From contig CAYRUD010000016.1 of the NCBI GenBank assembly GCA_964427425.1, positions 1-64,000 on the forward strand: 64,000 nucleotides of DNA, in the 5' to 3' direction. Position 1 is the first letter of the stretch; each line of letters opens with the position of its first letter. Both the position numbers and the translations under genes were made by a program. Positions 1 to 10,122 of this stretch are shown here, piece by piece. The notes under the pieces are model-generated. The model made no database searches. It was not told the DNA's origin and saw only the letters and a list, made by a program, of their open reading frames with translations. Origin of the DNA: CAYRUD01 sp964427425. Lineage in GTDB: Bacteria > Chlamydiota > Chlamydiia > Chlamydiales > FEN-1388.

Positions 1-227
1 ATAACATATAAATTAAATATTTTCATAATTATTATTTTCAAACGTCTATTTATCTATTTATTTAACTGTTAATAATTGATAAAAACTCACAAATAACCCT
101 TCATTAAAGACAAAAGCCCGTCACATGAGAAGATATTACAAACCCTCCACATGACGAGCTCCGCTACGTATTTATGAATATTTTGTATTCAGACTTTTTA
201 GATGCCCTGGCAGTCGAGCCCCTTGAA
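1..227. other. AT-rich non-coding stretch at window edge
   Basis: No open frame or RNA gene is visible here. The only structure is an imperfect hairpin at 116-159: the arms read GCCCGTC-AC-CATG and CATGACGAGC, and pair except for a two-base bulge and one mismatch around a loop of about 22 bases. No T-run follows on either strand, so a terminator role is only a guess. Confidence 0.4.
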
Positions 228-446
228 TCATACGAACTTGAACGGCTCACTCAGCGGCGATAACACCTTTGAGATCCGTTTTTCAACTTCTCTATAAAGA
301 GGCTCTAACTTCCCTGTAACGCCACCTCTTAGATGAACTACGAGTGGAGATTGTTGAACCTTATCTTTGTATTCTAGAAGGAATGAGCTGGAAAATGTAA
401 GTTCGAATGAGTGAGACTTAACCCCTTTCCAGCGCGCAAGGAAAAT
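228..446 (-). pseudogene. Startless 72-codon open frame, possible gene remnant
   Basis: The minus strand is open for 72 codons and ends in TGA at 230-228. The frame contains SHSFELTFSSSF, LVVHLRGGVTGKL and a helical-looking REVEKRISKVL, which looks protein-like rather than random. It has no ATG: a TGA at 449-447 closes it upstream, and the nearest ATG (450-448) is one frame off. Either it starts at a rare ATT/TTG codon or it is the tail of a decayed gene with a frameshift. It lies just downstream of asd on the same strand. I do not recognise the family. Confidence 0.3.
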
Positions 447-474
447 TCATATAAGTGAAAATAACAAATCTCTT

Positions 475-1524
475 CTACCAGAAGACTTTCGCCTTCTTTA
501 CTAAGAGTTCGGCTATTTGGACTGTGCCGCCTGCGGCTCCCCTTATCGTATTATGTGAAAGAAGAAAGAACTTATAATCAAAGAGAGAACATGGACGTAA
601 GGCACCGACAGATACAGCCATTCCCTTCTCAGACATTCGGTGTAACTTTGGTTGCGGATAACTTCTTTCGTGAAAGAAGTGAATAGGTCTCTTTGGGCTC
701 ATAGGAAGCTTCATCTCACTTAAAGGAGAGGTAAACTCATGGAAGGCTCGCTCAACTTCATCAATAGACACTTTCTTCTTGAGCGATACCGACACGGATT
801 CCAAGTGACCCTCAGTAACAGGAACACGTGTGCATGAAGCTGAGATCTTCATCTCTGGAGCATGAAATACGCCATCCTTGAGATCGGAGAAAATCTTCAG
901 AGGCTCTGTCTCAACCTTATCTTCTTCGCCATCTATAAATGGAATTACATTATCGAGTATCGACAACGATGCAACACCTGGGAATCCAGCGCCAGATGTC
1001 GACTGAAAAGTCGTCACATGTATTTTATCTACCCCAAATTGCTCTACAAGAGGCTTTAAGGCGACACAGAGACCAATTGTCGCACAATTGGGATTAGCAA
1101 CAATCGCACCCTTTCCTTCAGCAATAGCCTTATCGACTATCTGAAGATGATCCACATTCACTTCTGGGATTACTAAAGGAACCCAATCCTTCATGCGATG
1201 TGATTTTGCGTTGGTAACAACATGAACCCCTGCATTTGAGTAAAGCTTCTCAACCTCTTCTGCAACAGACGAATCGAGAGCCGAGAAAGCAAGAGCTATT
1301 CCTTTACGTGGAGCACACTCTTCAACCTGCATATCAGCGACAGAACTTGGAATTGATGATGGAAGAAGCCAGTGAACTGCATCCTTATATCTTTTCCCCT
1401 TCGACTGTAAAGAGGCTCCTAGCTGAACGATCTCAAACCATGGATGCTCTGACAAGATCTCAATCATTCGCTGTCCCACTGTCCCTGTAGCTCCTAAGAC
1501 CGCCACGGGGATCCGCTTTCGCAT
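475..1524 (-). CDS. asd: Aspartate-semialdehyde dehydrogenase
   Basis: Reduces aspartyl-4-phosphate to aspartate semialdehyde with NADPH, the branch point towards lysine/meso-diaminopimelate. The Rossmann motif VAVLGATGTVGQRM is at the N-terminus and the catalytic cysteine sits in ANPNCATIGL, followed by STSGAGFPG; this is the archaeal/yeast-type subfamily. Starting at 1524 gives about 349 residues, normal for the family. The frame stays open upstream, with an ATG at 1608 preceded by a GAGAG-like element, so a 28-residue N-terminal extension is possible. dapB, dapA and dapL lie about 36 kb away. Downstream lies only the startless frame at 228-446. Confidence 0.93.
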   Translation of the reverse strand: MRKRIPVAVLGATGTVGQRMIEILSEHPWFEIVQLGASLQSKGKRYKDAVHWLLPSSIPSSVADMQVEECAPRKGIALAFSALDSSVAEEVEKLYSNAGVHVVTNAKSHRMKDWVPLVIPEVNVDHLQIVDKAIAEGKGAIVANPNCATIGLCVALKPLVEQFGVDKIHVTTFQSTSGAGFPGVASLSILDNVIPFIDGEEDKVETEPLKIFSDLKDGVFHAPEMKISASCTRVPVTEGHLESVSVSLKKKVSIDEVERAFHEFTSPLSEMKLPMSPKRPIHFFHERSYPQPKLHRMSEKGMAVSVGALRPCSLFDYKFFLLSHNTIRGAAGGTVQIAELLVKKAKVFW

Positions 1525-1702
1525 ATGAAACTCTGGATGGTCATTTCCAAGAATATACCCCTCTGGGCGTCTGTCAAATGAAAGAGTGTCATCAGAAAAA
1601 AGTGACATTTGAATTTCTCTCAAAGCTTGTAATTAAGAATGTACTCCACTTCAAGAAGATGAAGAAAGAGCGAACGATCTTTCTTCATCTCAAAACACAG
1701 CT

Positions 1703-3235
1703 TTATAGGGAAGAAGCAAGCAATCTACAGTATTCAATTAATGTTCTCGTTGGGACGGCCGTTGCTCCCTTGCCATAATAACGTTTTCCATCTTTAACGT
1801 AGGCAGTGCCTGCAATGTCAAAGTGCGCCCATGGGATATCACCTACAAAGTGCTCTAAGAAAAGAGCCGCATTAATAGCCCCACCGCTTCTTCCAGCCAC
1901 ATTCTTTAAATCCGCGTAGTCTGATTTCAATAATGGCTTATACTTTCTATAAAGAGGCATCTGCCATGCAGGCTCGCCAGCATTGTCTGAAGCTTTTTCT
2001 AATTCAAGCGCTAACGAGTCTGAATTCGAGAAGAGAGCAGAGATCTCAGATCCTAAGGCAATCTCTGCGGATCCAGTAAGAGTTGCAACATCTATTATAC
2101 GAGCAGGCCTCATCTCTGTTTGAGCATAGTGAAGAGCATCCGCTAGAATAAGCCTTCCTTCCGCATCTGTGCTTACGATCTCCACAGAAGTTCCCTCTCT
2201 TGAGAAAAAGACATCTCCCGGTCTATATGACGAGCCATCAACTGCGTTATCCGTTAAAGGTACAAGAGCCGTCACCCAGATTGGCAGCTTCATCTCACCG
2301 ATTGCTTTCATCGCAGCAATGACAGACGCGGCCCCACCCATATCGACTCGCATCGTCTCCATTGATCCTGTAGGCTTAATGTTTAATCCACCAGTATCAA
2401 ACGTAATCCCCTTACCTACAAAGACTGTTCTATTGTCCTCAGAAGCCCCTTTACCCTTCCAATCAATCACAACGAAACGTGGAGGAATTGTCGATCCTTG
2501 CGCAACCGCGAGAAAAAGCCCCATTTTTTGCTCTTCGATCCACTTCTTATCGTAGACTTGAACTTTCATTCCAGGAATAGCGGTAAGAGAAAGAGCGACT
2601 TGAGCTATTCCCTCAGGCGTCATCTCACATGCGCTCATATTGACCATATCACGAGCGAGCGAAACAGCATCAGCGACTACTTTGGCTTTCGCGATCTCTT
2701 CACTCCACAGAGCATGAGATGATGTAATATATGTAACGCTTTCGGGGCGAGAGCCACGAGCTTTTTTAAAATACTTTGAGAAGGAATACAATCCAAAGCC
2801 GACCCCTTCCAAAGCACCTCTCATCACAAGCGAATGATCAACACCCTCAGGAAGAAGCTCACTCTCAGGAAGCGCTACAGTAATTGAAGAGATCCCCTCA
2901 TCTTGGATGGCTTTTGATATCGCAAACGCAAAAGACGATCGTATTGAATCAGTATGAAGCTCTTTTGCTTTTGAGGACAGTCCGACTAAAACAACTCTCC
3001 TCTCATATGGAGAATCTACATAGACACTAAACGATTCGTCTTCTTTTCCCTTGAAGGCACCTGCTTTTAATACCGCATGTATAGAATTGAGTACTGATGA
3101 TTGCTTTCCTAATGAGTCGAGAGACACTAAGCAGGTCGCTTGAGCCTCATCTGAATCATTTCTCATGAAAGGAAGAATAAGAACGTCGGATGAAGGACGC
3201 TTTTGAAGCGTTGGCGCAATATGATAGTGTACCAT
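1703..3235 (-). CDS. pepA: Leucyl aminopeptidase, peptidase family M17
   Basis: Cytosolic di-metal aminopeptidase that removes N-terminal residues from peptides. The 510-residue length is typical. The metal and catalytic segments are clear: VGKGITFDTGG, then RVDMGGAASV, then the family signature as STDAEGRLILADAL (the first residue is Ser where most members have Asn). The N-terminal third is the variable M17 N-domain. It lies downstream of ssb on the same strand with a gap of about 100 bp. The glgX/ssb/pepA neighbourhood is, from memory, shared with Chlamydia trachomatis. Confidence 0.96.
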   Translation of the reverse strand: MVHYHIAPTLQKRPSSDVLILPFMRNDSDEAQATCLVSLDSLGKQSSVLNSIHAVLKAGAFKGKEDESFSVYVDSPYERRVVLVGLSSKAKELHTDSIRSSFAFAISKAIQDEGISSITVALPESELLPEGVDHSLVMRGALEGVGFGLYSFSKYFKKARGSRPESVTYITSSHALWSEEIAKAKVVADAVSLARDMVNMSACEMTPEGIAQVALSLTAIPGMKVQVYDKKWIEEQKMGLFLAVAQGSTIPPRFVVIDWKGKGASEDNRTVFVGKGITFDTGGLNIKPTGSMETMRVDMGGAASVIAAMKAIGEMKLPIWVTALVPLTDNAVDGSSYRPGDVFFSREGTSVEIVSTDAEGRLILADALHYAQTEMRPARIIDVATLTGSAEIALGSEISALFSNSDSLALELEKASDNAGEPAWQMPLYRKYKPLLKSDYADLKNVAGRSGGAINAALFLEHFVGDIPWAHFDIAGTAYVKDGKRYYGKGATAVPTRTLIEYCRLLASSL

Positions 3236-3279
3236 AAGATTCTACGTAAAGTAAGAGATTAGACTGATGGATATTCCAC

Positions 3280-3312
3280 CATGACCCCTCCTCATTTATA
3301 GAAGAGGTCATG
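3280..3312 (-). terminator. Inverted repeat between ssb and pepA
   Basis: CATGACC (3280-3286) pairs with GGTCATG (3306-3312) around a pyrimidine-rich, AT-containing loop. It follows the ssb stop on the minus strand but has no clear T-run, so it may be an mRNA-processing or attenuation structure rather than a full terminator. Confidence 0.35.
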
Positions 3313-3334
3313 ATCCGTTCATAAATTCTATATT

Positions 3335-3883
3335 TTAGAATGGGATATCATCATCGGCGTCAAACTGTGAGTGCGAGTTTGATCCAGAGCTATGAGTTGA
3401 AGAACCCGACCCCTGCATAATGCCAGGCTGTCTGAGCGATCCTTGATCAGCATCACCATATGATGATCCACCCTTAAACCCACTCTCTCTTTTAGCTGAT
3501 TGATACGAGGCGCCATAATCTTCAGAGGAGTCGGACTCATCTCTACCTTGTCTATCACTAGCGCCGCCCTTACCACCAAATGGATTGAAGATGATCGAAT
3601 CAGCAATTATCTCGAAGGAAGTTTGAGGATTGCCATCTTTATCTGTATAGATCTCTGGGATGCCCATCTCTCCGATAACAAGAACCGCGCTTCCCTTCTT
3701 CAAATATTGAAGCTTCTGATCAAAGCGGTCTCCCCAGACGGTGACTCTCCACCAGACAGTCTTTTCCTTGTTTCCTCGTTTAATATTAGTTGCAACGCGC
3801 AGTGTCGTCACTTTTTTATTTGATGGTGTATATCTGGTTTCTGGATCTTGTCCTAAGTGGCCAGCAATGTGGATCACGATCAT
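3335..3883 (-). CDS. ssb: Single-stranded DNA-binding protein
   Basis: Binds single-stranded DNA in replication, repair and recombination. The N-terminal OB-fold begins IVIHIAGHLGQDPETRY and includes TVWWRVTVWGDRFD. A Gly/Ser/Gln-rich linker follows, and the protein ends in the acidic tip DDDIPF that recruits partner proteins. The start at 3883 is chosen because SSB homology begins there and AGGGGAG lies about 13 bases upstream. An in-frame ATG at 3955 would add 24 residues with no SSB character. It is divergent from glgX, with about 170-240 bp between the starts. Confidence 0.95.
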   Translation of the reverse strand: MIVIHIAGHLGQDPETRYTPSNKKVTTLRVATNIKRGNKEKTVWWRVTVWGDRFDQKLQYLKKGSAVLVIGEMGIPEIYTDKDGNPQTSFEIIADSIIFNPFGGKGGASDRQGRDESDSSEDYGASYQSAKRESGFKGGSSYGDADQGSLRQPGIMQGSGSSTHSSGSNSHSQFDADDDIPF

Positions 3884-4124
3884 CGTCTGATATAAACTCC
3901 CCTTAAAAGCTGTTGCTTGAAAACCTGTTTTGGCGAAGTTAAAGAGCCCCTTCATAGCAAAGGCCCTTGAAACTACAAATTATTTCACTTAAGAACAGTC
4001 TCTTAAAATTTTTTCTTTTCACTGATGTCAATAAATATGAAGAGACTGTAAGAGTAAGGCTTATACATGAGACGCCTATATTCTCCAAATTAGGAAGATA
4101 TACTAACGATAGATAAGAGAGACA

Positions 4125-6218
4125 ATGAAATATACACCTCTTTCTTCAAGCTCCCCTTTCCCCTTAGGCGCAACCTGCCAAAGAATTGGCGAAAATATTA
4201 CGTGGAATTTCGCAATCTACTCAACAGAGAAACTATCACATCTTATCATCCAAGATATCGAAAGAATAAATCCCCCTCACCTCGTTCAATTAGATGATCT
4301 CACCCATAAAACAGGCGATATCTGGCACATCCGCATAGAGACCAAAGAAAAAGTTCTCTTGTGGGCATGGGCTAAGAGAAACACCTTGCAAACAGATCAA
4401 CTGATCACAATTCAGGATCCCTTTGCAAAGCTTTTAGACACGAAGAACACCTGGGGAGATAACCGCTGGAGAGAGCTCCGAGAAGGATCAAACATCCTTC
4501 CCTTAGGAATTGCTATAGACTGGGACGAACACTACACACACTCTCATTCTCTTCAGGAGATAAAACCCTCCGCATCTAAATATCCAACCGCTATCTATGA
4601 GATGCATATACGCGGATTCACTAAAGACACTACGAGTAAAGTTTCCTCTCCAGGCACTTTTAAAGGGGCAATTGATAAACTCGACCACCTCGAAAAAATG
4701 GGCATCGATACGATTGAGCTTCTTCCGATAACAGAATTTGATGAAACGGAATGGCCCTTTTCAAATCCAGTTAGCCAAGAAAAGCTGTATAATTATTGGG
4801 GCTACTCGCCACTGAACTTTTTCGCGCCTACAGGCCGGTACTTCACATCTCAAAATCCGCTTCATTGGCCGCATGAGTTAAAGGAATTCGTAGACAAATG
4901 TCATGAGAAGAAAATTAGGGTTATCCTCGACGTAGTGTACAATCACACCGGAGAGGGAAATGAAAAGGGACCTTCCTATTCTTTTAAATCCTTGGCCCCT
5001 GAAAGCTACTATATTCTTAATGAGAGACATCAATACCTCAACTACTCGGGCTGTGGAAACACCATCAACGCAAATCATCCCGTCGTCATCGATATGATTC
5101 GCGAGTCACTCCGCCACTGGGTTTTAGCTTATGGGATTGATGGTTTTCGCTTTGACTTGGCAGCTTGCCTTACAAGGAGCCAAACAGGCGCCCCTATGGG
5201 AGAGCCTCCGCTACTCGAAGAAATTGCGCAAGACCCAGTCCTTCGTGATAAAATACTAATCGCTGAACCTTGGGATGCAGCGGGACTCTATCAGACTGGA
5301 GCGCTCCACCATTTAAACCAGAAGAGAGTCTCCCTCTTCTACGAATGGAATGATAAATTTCGCGACGATGTACGACATTTTATGAAAGGAGATAAAGGCT
5401 TTGCTGGCATCTTTGCCTCAAGGCTCTCAGGATCTCAGGATGTCTATAGCTCCGCACCTTCTCCTAAAGTTTCCGTCAATTATGTAACTGCTCATGACGG
5501 CTTCTCTTTGGCCGACCTTGTCAGCTACAACGCGAAACACAATATAGAAAATGGCGAGCATAACAACGATGGAATGAATGAAAACCATGCTTGGAACTCA
5601 GGGGTTGAAGGAGAGACAAAAGACAGTAATTGCTTAGCTTTACGCCGACGTCGAATGGAAAATATGCTAACAGCCCTATTTTTATCCCAAGGGACTCCAA
5701 TGCTGCTCATGGGAGATGAATATGGTCATACAAAGCATGGAAACAATAACGCCTGGTGTCAGGATTCAATACTGAATTGGTTCCAATGGGACAAAGTCCA
5801 TCACTCTCCTTGCTTTACACAATTTATTAAGACACTCATTCACATTAGAATGATACCTGGCCTCTTTGATAAAGAAGGCTTTCTTACTCCATCAGATGTT
5901 GAGTGGCATGGCAAAAAGCCATATAGCCCTGACTGGAGCTGGGACAGCCAATTTGTTGCTTTCAGCCTTCTCGATCAATCAGGAAAATCCGCTCTTTATG
6001 CCGCTTTCTCGACAGAAGCGCACGACACATTAGTAGAGCTTCCACCTCCTCCTGAGGGATCTTGCTGGCACACTGTTATCCACACAGGAGTGCTTGGCCC
6101 AAGAGACTATTTTGATTTATTTGAAGCTCCAAAAATGAGCTCCCATCGTATTAAGCTTCATAGCCACTCCTGCATTGTCCTCCTTGCAAATCATCTCCTA
6201 CACTCGGCTACTGAATAA
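4125..6218 (+). CDS. glgX: Glycogen debranching enzyme, GH13 isoamylase type
   Basis: Hydrolyses alpha-1,6 branches of glycogen after phosphorylase has trimmed the chains. The N-terminal CBM48-like module is followed by the GH13 barrel with its four conserved regions: DVVYNHTG near residue 268, GFRFDLA with the nucleophile Asp344, IAEPWD with acid/base Glu381, and TAHDGFSL with Asp458. GMNENHAWNSGVEG is typical of GlgX proteins. The 697-residue length is normal. GAGAG lies just before the ATG. Chlamydiae use this protein in their partly host-directed glycogen metabolism (family knowledge). Confidence 0.96.
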   Translation: MKYTPLSSSSPFPLGATCQRIGENITWNFAIYSTEKLSHLIIQDIERINPPHLVQLDDLTHKTGDIWHIRIETKEKVLLWAWAKRNTLQTDQLITIQDPFAKLLDTKNTWGDNRWRELREGSNILPLGIAIDWDEHYTHSHSLQEIKPSASKYPTAIYEMHIRGFTKDTTSKVSSPGTFKGAIDKLDHLEKMGIDTIELLPITEFDETEWPFSNPVSQEKLYNYWGYSPLNFFAPTGRYFTSQNPLHWPHELKEFVDKCHEKKIRVILDVVYNHTGEGNEKGPSYSFKSLAPESYYILNERHQYLNYSGCGNTINANHPVVIDMIRESLRHWVLAYGIDGFRFDLAACLTRSQTGAPMGEPPLLEEIAQDPVLRDKILIAEPWDAAGLYQTGALHHLNQKRVSLFYEWNDKFRDDVRHFMKGDKGFAGIFASRLSGSQDVYSSAPSPKVSVNYVTAHDGFSLADLVSYNAKHNIENGEHNNDGMNENHAWNSGVEGETKDSNCLALRRRRMENMLTALFLSQGTPMLLMGDEYGHTKHGNNNAWCQDSILNWFQWDKVHHSPCFTQFIKTLIHIRMIPGLFDKEGFLTPSDVEWHGKKPYSPDWSWDSQFVAFSLLDQSGKSALYAAFSTEAHDTLVELPPPPEGSCWHTVIHTGVLGPRDYFDLFEAPKMSSHRIKLHSHSCIVLLANHLLHSATE

Positions 6219-6345
6219 GAAAAGAAAGCGAGAAAAAACGTGGAGAAAAAGGCAGGAGCTTGAGTACAAATAATTGCAATGTAACATCTAGCCCTATCCC
6301 CTATTTAGTTAGTTAAACATTTCTGATACCTATTCATAGTGATAT

Positions 6346-8556
6346 ATGCGAAGACTTACCCATCTTCTTGCCTTGGTTACCACTGCTTTTACATTTGTAA
6401 ATTACCCTTTATTTCCAGCGCCACTTGATGACCAGCCATTCAAGAGCAGTATGGATGCCTTTAAAGGGCAAGTAAATGTGCAGCTCAACGATCCAGTCTA
6501 TCGTGACGGCATGATGATCACTGAAAAAGGGGGGATCGCGACCGCACAAGACCTATATATCCAAGCTAAGAACATAGCATACATCCGCAGAGGGCCCTCC
6601 AAAGGCAGCTCAGGAACTTCAGAGCATAAGCTTCAAGCAAGTGAGATGCTCTATATGGTATACGAAGGAAAATCATATAAAGGCTCTAAGGTCGAGATAG
6701 ACTTTACAAGCGGGATTATTCGCATTTGGGATGGCTGCACAAAAAATGGCGATTGGTTTGTTGGCGGAAAAGAAATTGAAATCCGTCCTGATGGAAACAT
6801 GTATGTTAAAAACGCATACCTTTCCACGAGCGAAAACCAGCGAAACGACTGGTCGATTGAGGCAACCACTCTGACTGTACTCAAAGGCGACTCAATTAAA
6901 GCGCATAACGTCAGCTTTAATTTTGAGAAGCTTCCGCTCTTTTGGCTTCCAAGCTACAGCCGTAGCTTAAAAGAAGGACAAGGCGAGTCCGCTCCATTTA
7001 AATACCGCATGCGTTGGGGAGGAAGCCAAGGATTTCGCATTGGTCTGACATATCAGCTCGGGACATTTGGCCGATGGACACATAAAGCGATTGCTGACTA
7101 CAACTTTAAATACGGCATTGGCGCAGGACTTCTTTCGATATACGATGGACCTTCGTCAAACGAGCGCTTTGAGATGCTCAACTACGTCGCGCAAGGAAGT
7201 CGAAAATCATTTAATCCCAAAAACTTGCGCTATCGATTCCAAGGATTTTACAGAAACTACTTCGAAGAATCCAATATCAATATGGTCGCGATGTATGACA
7301 AGTTAAGCGACAAAGGAATGAAGAGCGAGTTCTCAGATCATGCTCTAAGCGATGCGCGGCCTGCTCTCACGCAAGCTACCCTCTGGCGAAAAGAGTCTGA
7401 TTGGGTCGCTCAGATGAACACACGAGTCCGAATTAATAATTTCCAGACTGTAAAGCAAGAACTTCCTCTTTTTACGTTTAATATCCGCCCCCACTCCTTA
7501 GGAAATTCTCGTTGGATGATTGACAATAGATTCAGCGCGGGCTATCTCGACTATGTCTACAATAAATCAACGCATAAAGTGAAAGACTTCTCCTCAACGC
7601 GAAGCGAAGTATCACAAAGGCTTTTCACCACTTTCAACCCAGCTCCTTTTACAATCAGTCCATATATTGGATATCGCGCCATTCACTATAGCTCATCTCC
7701 TCAACATCGACAGCGCATGCAAATGATGGCAGAGATGGGAGCTTTAGCCAAAACACGCCTTATTAAGTTCAGCCCCTACGGATTTCAATCGATAGAGCCA
7801 TACCTCTCATATAAATCAATCATTCATCCAACCGTCAAGCCTGATAGAAATTACATCTTCGACTTGGAAGACGGATGGAACTCTTTACATGAAAGCCGTA
7901 TAGGCCTCCAGCATACATTCATACGAAGCCCTTCATCTTCCGGCTTTCAACAAAAGATCTGCACGGATATCTTTACTCGATATTTCTTCTCTTCTTCGAA
8001 GATAGGATCGCATCCGACGAAGCTGTGGCTCAATAGCGTCTTCAACGCAACACCTACTGTCGCATATAAATTGATGAGCGCGTATGATTTTCGCCACAAG
8101 ACGACCGATCATTTCAACATTCAAATGCGCAAGACATTTTCTCGAACTGTCGCAATGACATTGGAATATCGTCAGAGGAGTAAATACGCTTGGAGAAAGA
8201 TCGATCCTGATAACTTTATCATCGATGTAACTAGATCTAAGCAATCTTTAGAGAAGTCTGAGATGTCTGATGAAAGACGCGCAGTCCTTGCCTCAATTTT
8301 CTGGCAAGCAGCTCCAAATCTCGATATTGAACTGACTACAGCGCGCGGATGGAGAAAGATATCAGATAAAGGATACTACGATATGGACCTTTCGATCGCA
8401 ACGATTGTACGAGGAGCTCTTCATATCAAGCTCTCTTACGGAAGAAGATCTGGTGGAGTCCAGAAGTGGTATATCTCTTTAGGTCTGGGCGCGAAAAAAG
8501 GATCTTCATCAACAGGCTTTCGAAAAATCGGCGAAGGCAATTATGATATATGGTAA
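6346..8556 (+). CDS. lptD: LptD/OstA-like outer-membrane LPS assembly protein
   Basis: 736 residues with a hydrophobic signal peptide (about 1-24, ending near LFPA). An OstA-like beta-jellyroll region (about 40-190) is rich in short strands. Then comes the LptD-type segment KLPLFWLPSYSRSLKEG that precedes the barrel, and a long C-terminus of alternating strands rich in aromatic residues. LptD inserts lipopolysaccharide into the outer leaflet. The assignment rests on architecture and that segment. No good ribosome-binding site precedes the ATG. ugd follows after 35 bp and may be co-transcribed. Confidence 0.72.
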   Translation: MRRLTHLLALVTTAFTFVNYPLFPAPLDDQPFKSSMDAFKGQVNVQLNDPVYRDGMMITEKGGIATAQDLYIQAKNIAYIRRGPSKGSSGTSEHKLQASEMLYMVYEGKSYKGSKVEIDFTSGIIRIWDGCTKNGDWFVGGKEIEIRPDGNMYVKNAYLSTSENQRNDWSIEATTLTVLKGDSIKAHNVSFNFEKLPLFWLPSYSRSLKEGQGESAPFKYRMRWGGSQGFRIGLTYQLGTFGRWTHKAIADYNFKYGIGAGLLSIYDGPSSNERFEMLNYVAQGSRKSFNPKNLRYRFQGFYRNYFEESNINMVAMYDKLSDKGMKSEFSDHALSDARPALTQATLWRKESDWVAQMNTRVRINNFQTVKQELPLFTFNIRPHSLGNSRWMIDNRFSAGYLDYVYNKSTHKVKDFSSTRSEVSQRLFTTFNPAPFTISPYIGYRAIHYSSSPQHRQRMQMMAEMGALAKTRLIKFSPYGFQSIEPYLSYKSIIHPTVKPDRNYIFDLEDGWNSLHESRIGLQHTFIRSPSSSGFQQKICTDIFTRYFFSSSKIGSHPTKLWLNSVFNATPTVAYKLMSAYDFRHKTTDHFNIQMRKTFSRTVAMTLEYRQRSKYAWRKIDPDNFIIDVTRSKQSLEKSEMSDERRAVLASIFWQAAPNLDIELTTARGWRKISDKGYYDMDLSIATIVRGALHIKLSYGRRSGGVQKWYISLGLGAKKGSSSTGFRKIGEGNYDIW

Positions 8557-8591
8557 TTTTTTAGATCATTCATGTTGAAAGCGTAAATTCA

Positions 8592-10088
8592 ATGAAAAAT
8601 AAAATTGTCGTCATCGGTGTCGGATACGTAGGTCTTGTAAGCGCTGCTTGCTTAGCAGAGATTGGTCATTCAGTGATCTGCCTTGATATCGACGAAAAGA
8701 AAATCGCAAATCTTCGAAATGGCATAATTCCAATTTATGAGCCAGGTCTTGAAGATTTTGTCACTCGAAATGAAAAAGAGGGCCGTCTCTTTTTCACAAC
8801 CTCATACAAAGAGGCCTTCTCTCAAGCTCCAACGATTGCAATTATTGCAGTCGACACACCAACTGGCGCTGAAGGAAGATGTGATATCTCTCGAGTAGAA
8901 GCTGTGGCTCGTATGTTGGCGCAAGAGATTGAAGGACCCATCACAGTCATTATTAAATCGACTGTTCCCGTACATACAAACCGCACTGTACACGCCCTTC
9001 TTTTGAATGAACTTTCAAAGAAAGATCCAAGCAAAAACTGGTCCGCAATAGTCGATATGGTCTCAAATCCTGAATTCTTGAGAGAAGGCGCTGCAATCTA
9101 CGACTTCATGCACGCTGATAGAATTATTGTTGGCGTAAGAAACGAGCGCTCTGAAGAAGTCATGAGATCATTATATGCCCCACTTCAGGCAAAAAATGAC
9201 AAAACGAGACTCATATTCATGGATCCTGAGTCGAGTGAGATGACCAAGTACGCTGCCAATACGATGCTCGCCCTTCGAATTACGTTTATGAATTGGCTGT
9301 CGCAGATTGCGTCTCGCTCGCATGCTGACATTGAGATGATTCGAGAAGGAATCGGCTCTGATAAGCGCATAGGCCCTAGCTTTCTTCAGGCTGGAGTCGG
9401 CTTCGGAGGTTCTTGTTTTCCAAAAGATATTAGAGCGCTTCGCCATATCGCCCAAGATTTCGGCCTTGACTCATCATTTATCGATGTAATTGAAAATATT
9501 AACTCCCAGCAGCGCACATTTTTTGCCCATGACGCTCTTGAATACGTGCAATCAACGAAAGACATATCTTCTCAACTACCACATAGAATAGGTATCTGGG
9601 GACTCGCCTTTAAGCCTAATACCGATGATATGAGAGAAGCTCCTTCGTTAGATATTATCCGATATCTTCTCGAGCGTCATGACTCCTTAGAACTACAGCT
9701 CTTTGATCCTGTTGCGCAAGAAAATGCTCGGAAAATCCTAGAAAAAGAACCTTGGTTTGACTCATCAAGAGTACTCTGGTGCAACACACCCCTTGAGACT
9801 GCGACCGATGTAGACGCGCTCCTCCTGGTTACAGAATGGGATATATTTACTCGAATCGACAAATTCTCTCTTAAAAATGCTATGCGCGGATCAGGCCTTT
9901 TTGATGGACGCAACGTCTTCCATCCGGATGAGATGTCCCGCTTTGGCTTTGATTACTTCTCGATAGGAAGGGCTCCATTCATTCGAGAAGATAGCCCATA
10001 TAGAGATTCACAATCTCGCCAATCAGAAATTGGAAAAAGTGATGATGAATTTGCTTTTATTCCTGTCCCAAAACGAGTAAAAGACTAA
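8592..10088 (+). CDS. ugd: UDP-glucose 6-dehydrogenase family protein
   Basis: NAD-dependent two-step oxidation of a UDP-sugar to the uronic acid. It opens with the Rossmann motif VIGVGYVGLVSA. The catalytic Cys275 sits in GFGGSCFPKDIRAL, and the C-terminal domain begins at GLAFKPNTDDMREAPS. The length of 498 is about 50 more than the common 440-450 because of a charged tail ending in VPKRVKD. It lies between lptD-like and a small membrane protein, which suggests a surface-polysaccharide role. Substrate could be UDP-glucose or another UDP-sugar; the sequence alone does not decide. Confidence 0.9.
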   Translation: MKNKIVVIGVGYVGLVSAACLAEIGHSVICLDIDEKKIANLRNGIIPIYEPGLEDFVTRNEKEGRLFFTTSYKEAFSQAPTIAIIAVDTPTGAEGRCDISRVEAVARMLAQEIEGPITVIIKSTVPVHTNRTVHALLLNELSKKDPSKNWSAIVDMVSNPEFLREGAAIYDFMHADRIIVGVRNERSEEVMRSLYAPLQAKNDKTRLIFMDPESSEMTKYAANTMLALRITFMNWLSQIASRSHADIEMIREGIGSDKRIGPSFLQAGVGFGGSCFPKDIRALRHIAQDFGLDSSFIDVIENINSQQRTFFAHDALEYVQSTKDISSQLPHRIGIWGLAFKPNTDDMREAPSLDIIRYLLERHDSLELQLFDPVAQENARKILEKEPWFDSSRVLWCNTPLETATDVDALLLVTEWDIFTRIDKFSLKNAMRGSGLFDGRNVFHPDEMSRFGFDYFSIGRAPFIREDSPYRDSQSRQSEIGKSDDEFAFIPVPKRVKD

Positions 10089-10122
10089 CAACTGATTACA
10101 TAATGGAGAAAGAAGAACGCGA

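Noticed and set aside
1236..1490. Plus-strand frames inside asd and similar frames inside pepA, ssb, nfeD, tamB
   Set aside because: They lie opposite or out of phase with clear family genes and follow their codon bias; shadows.
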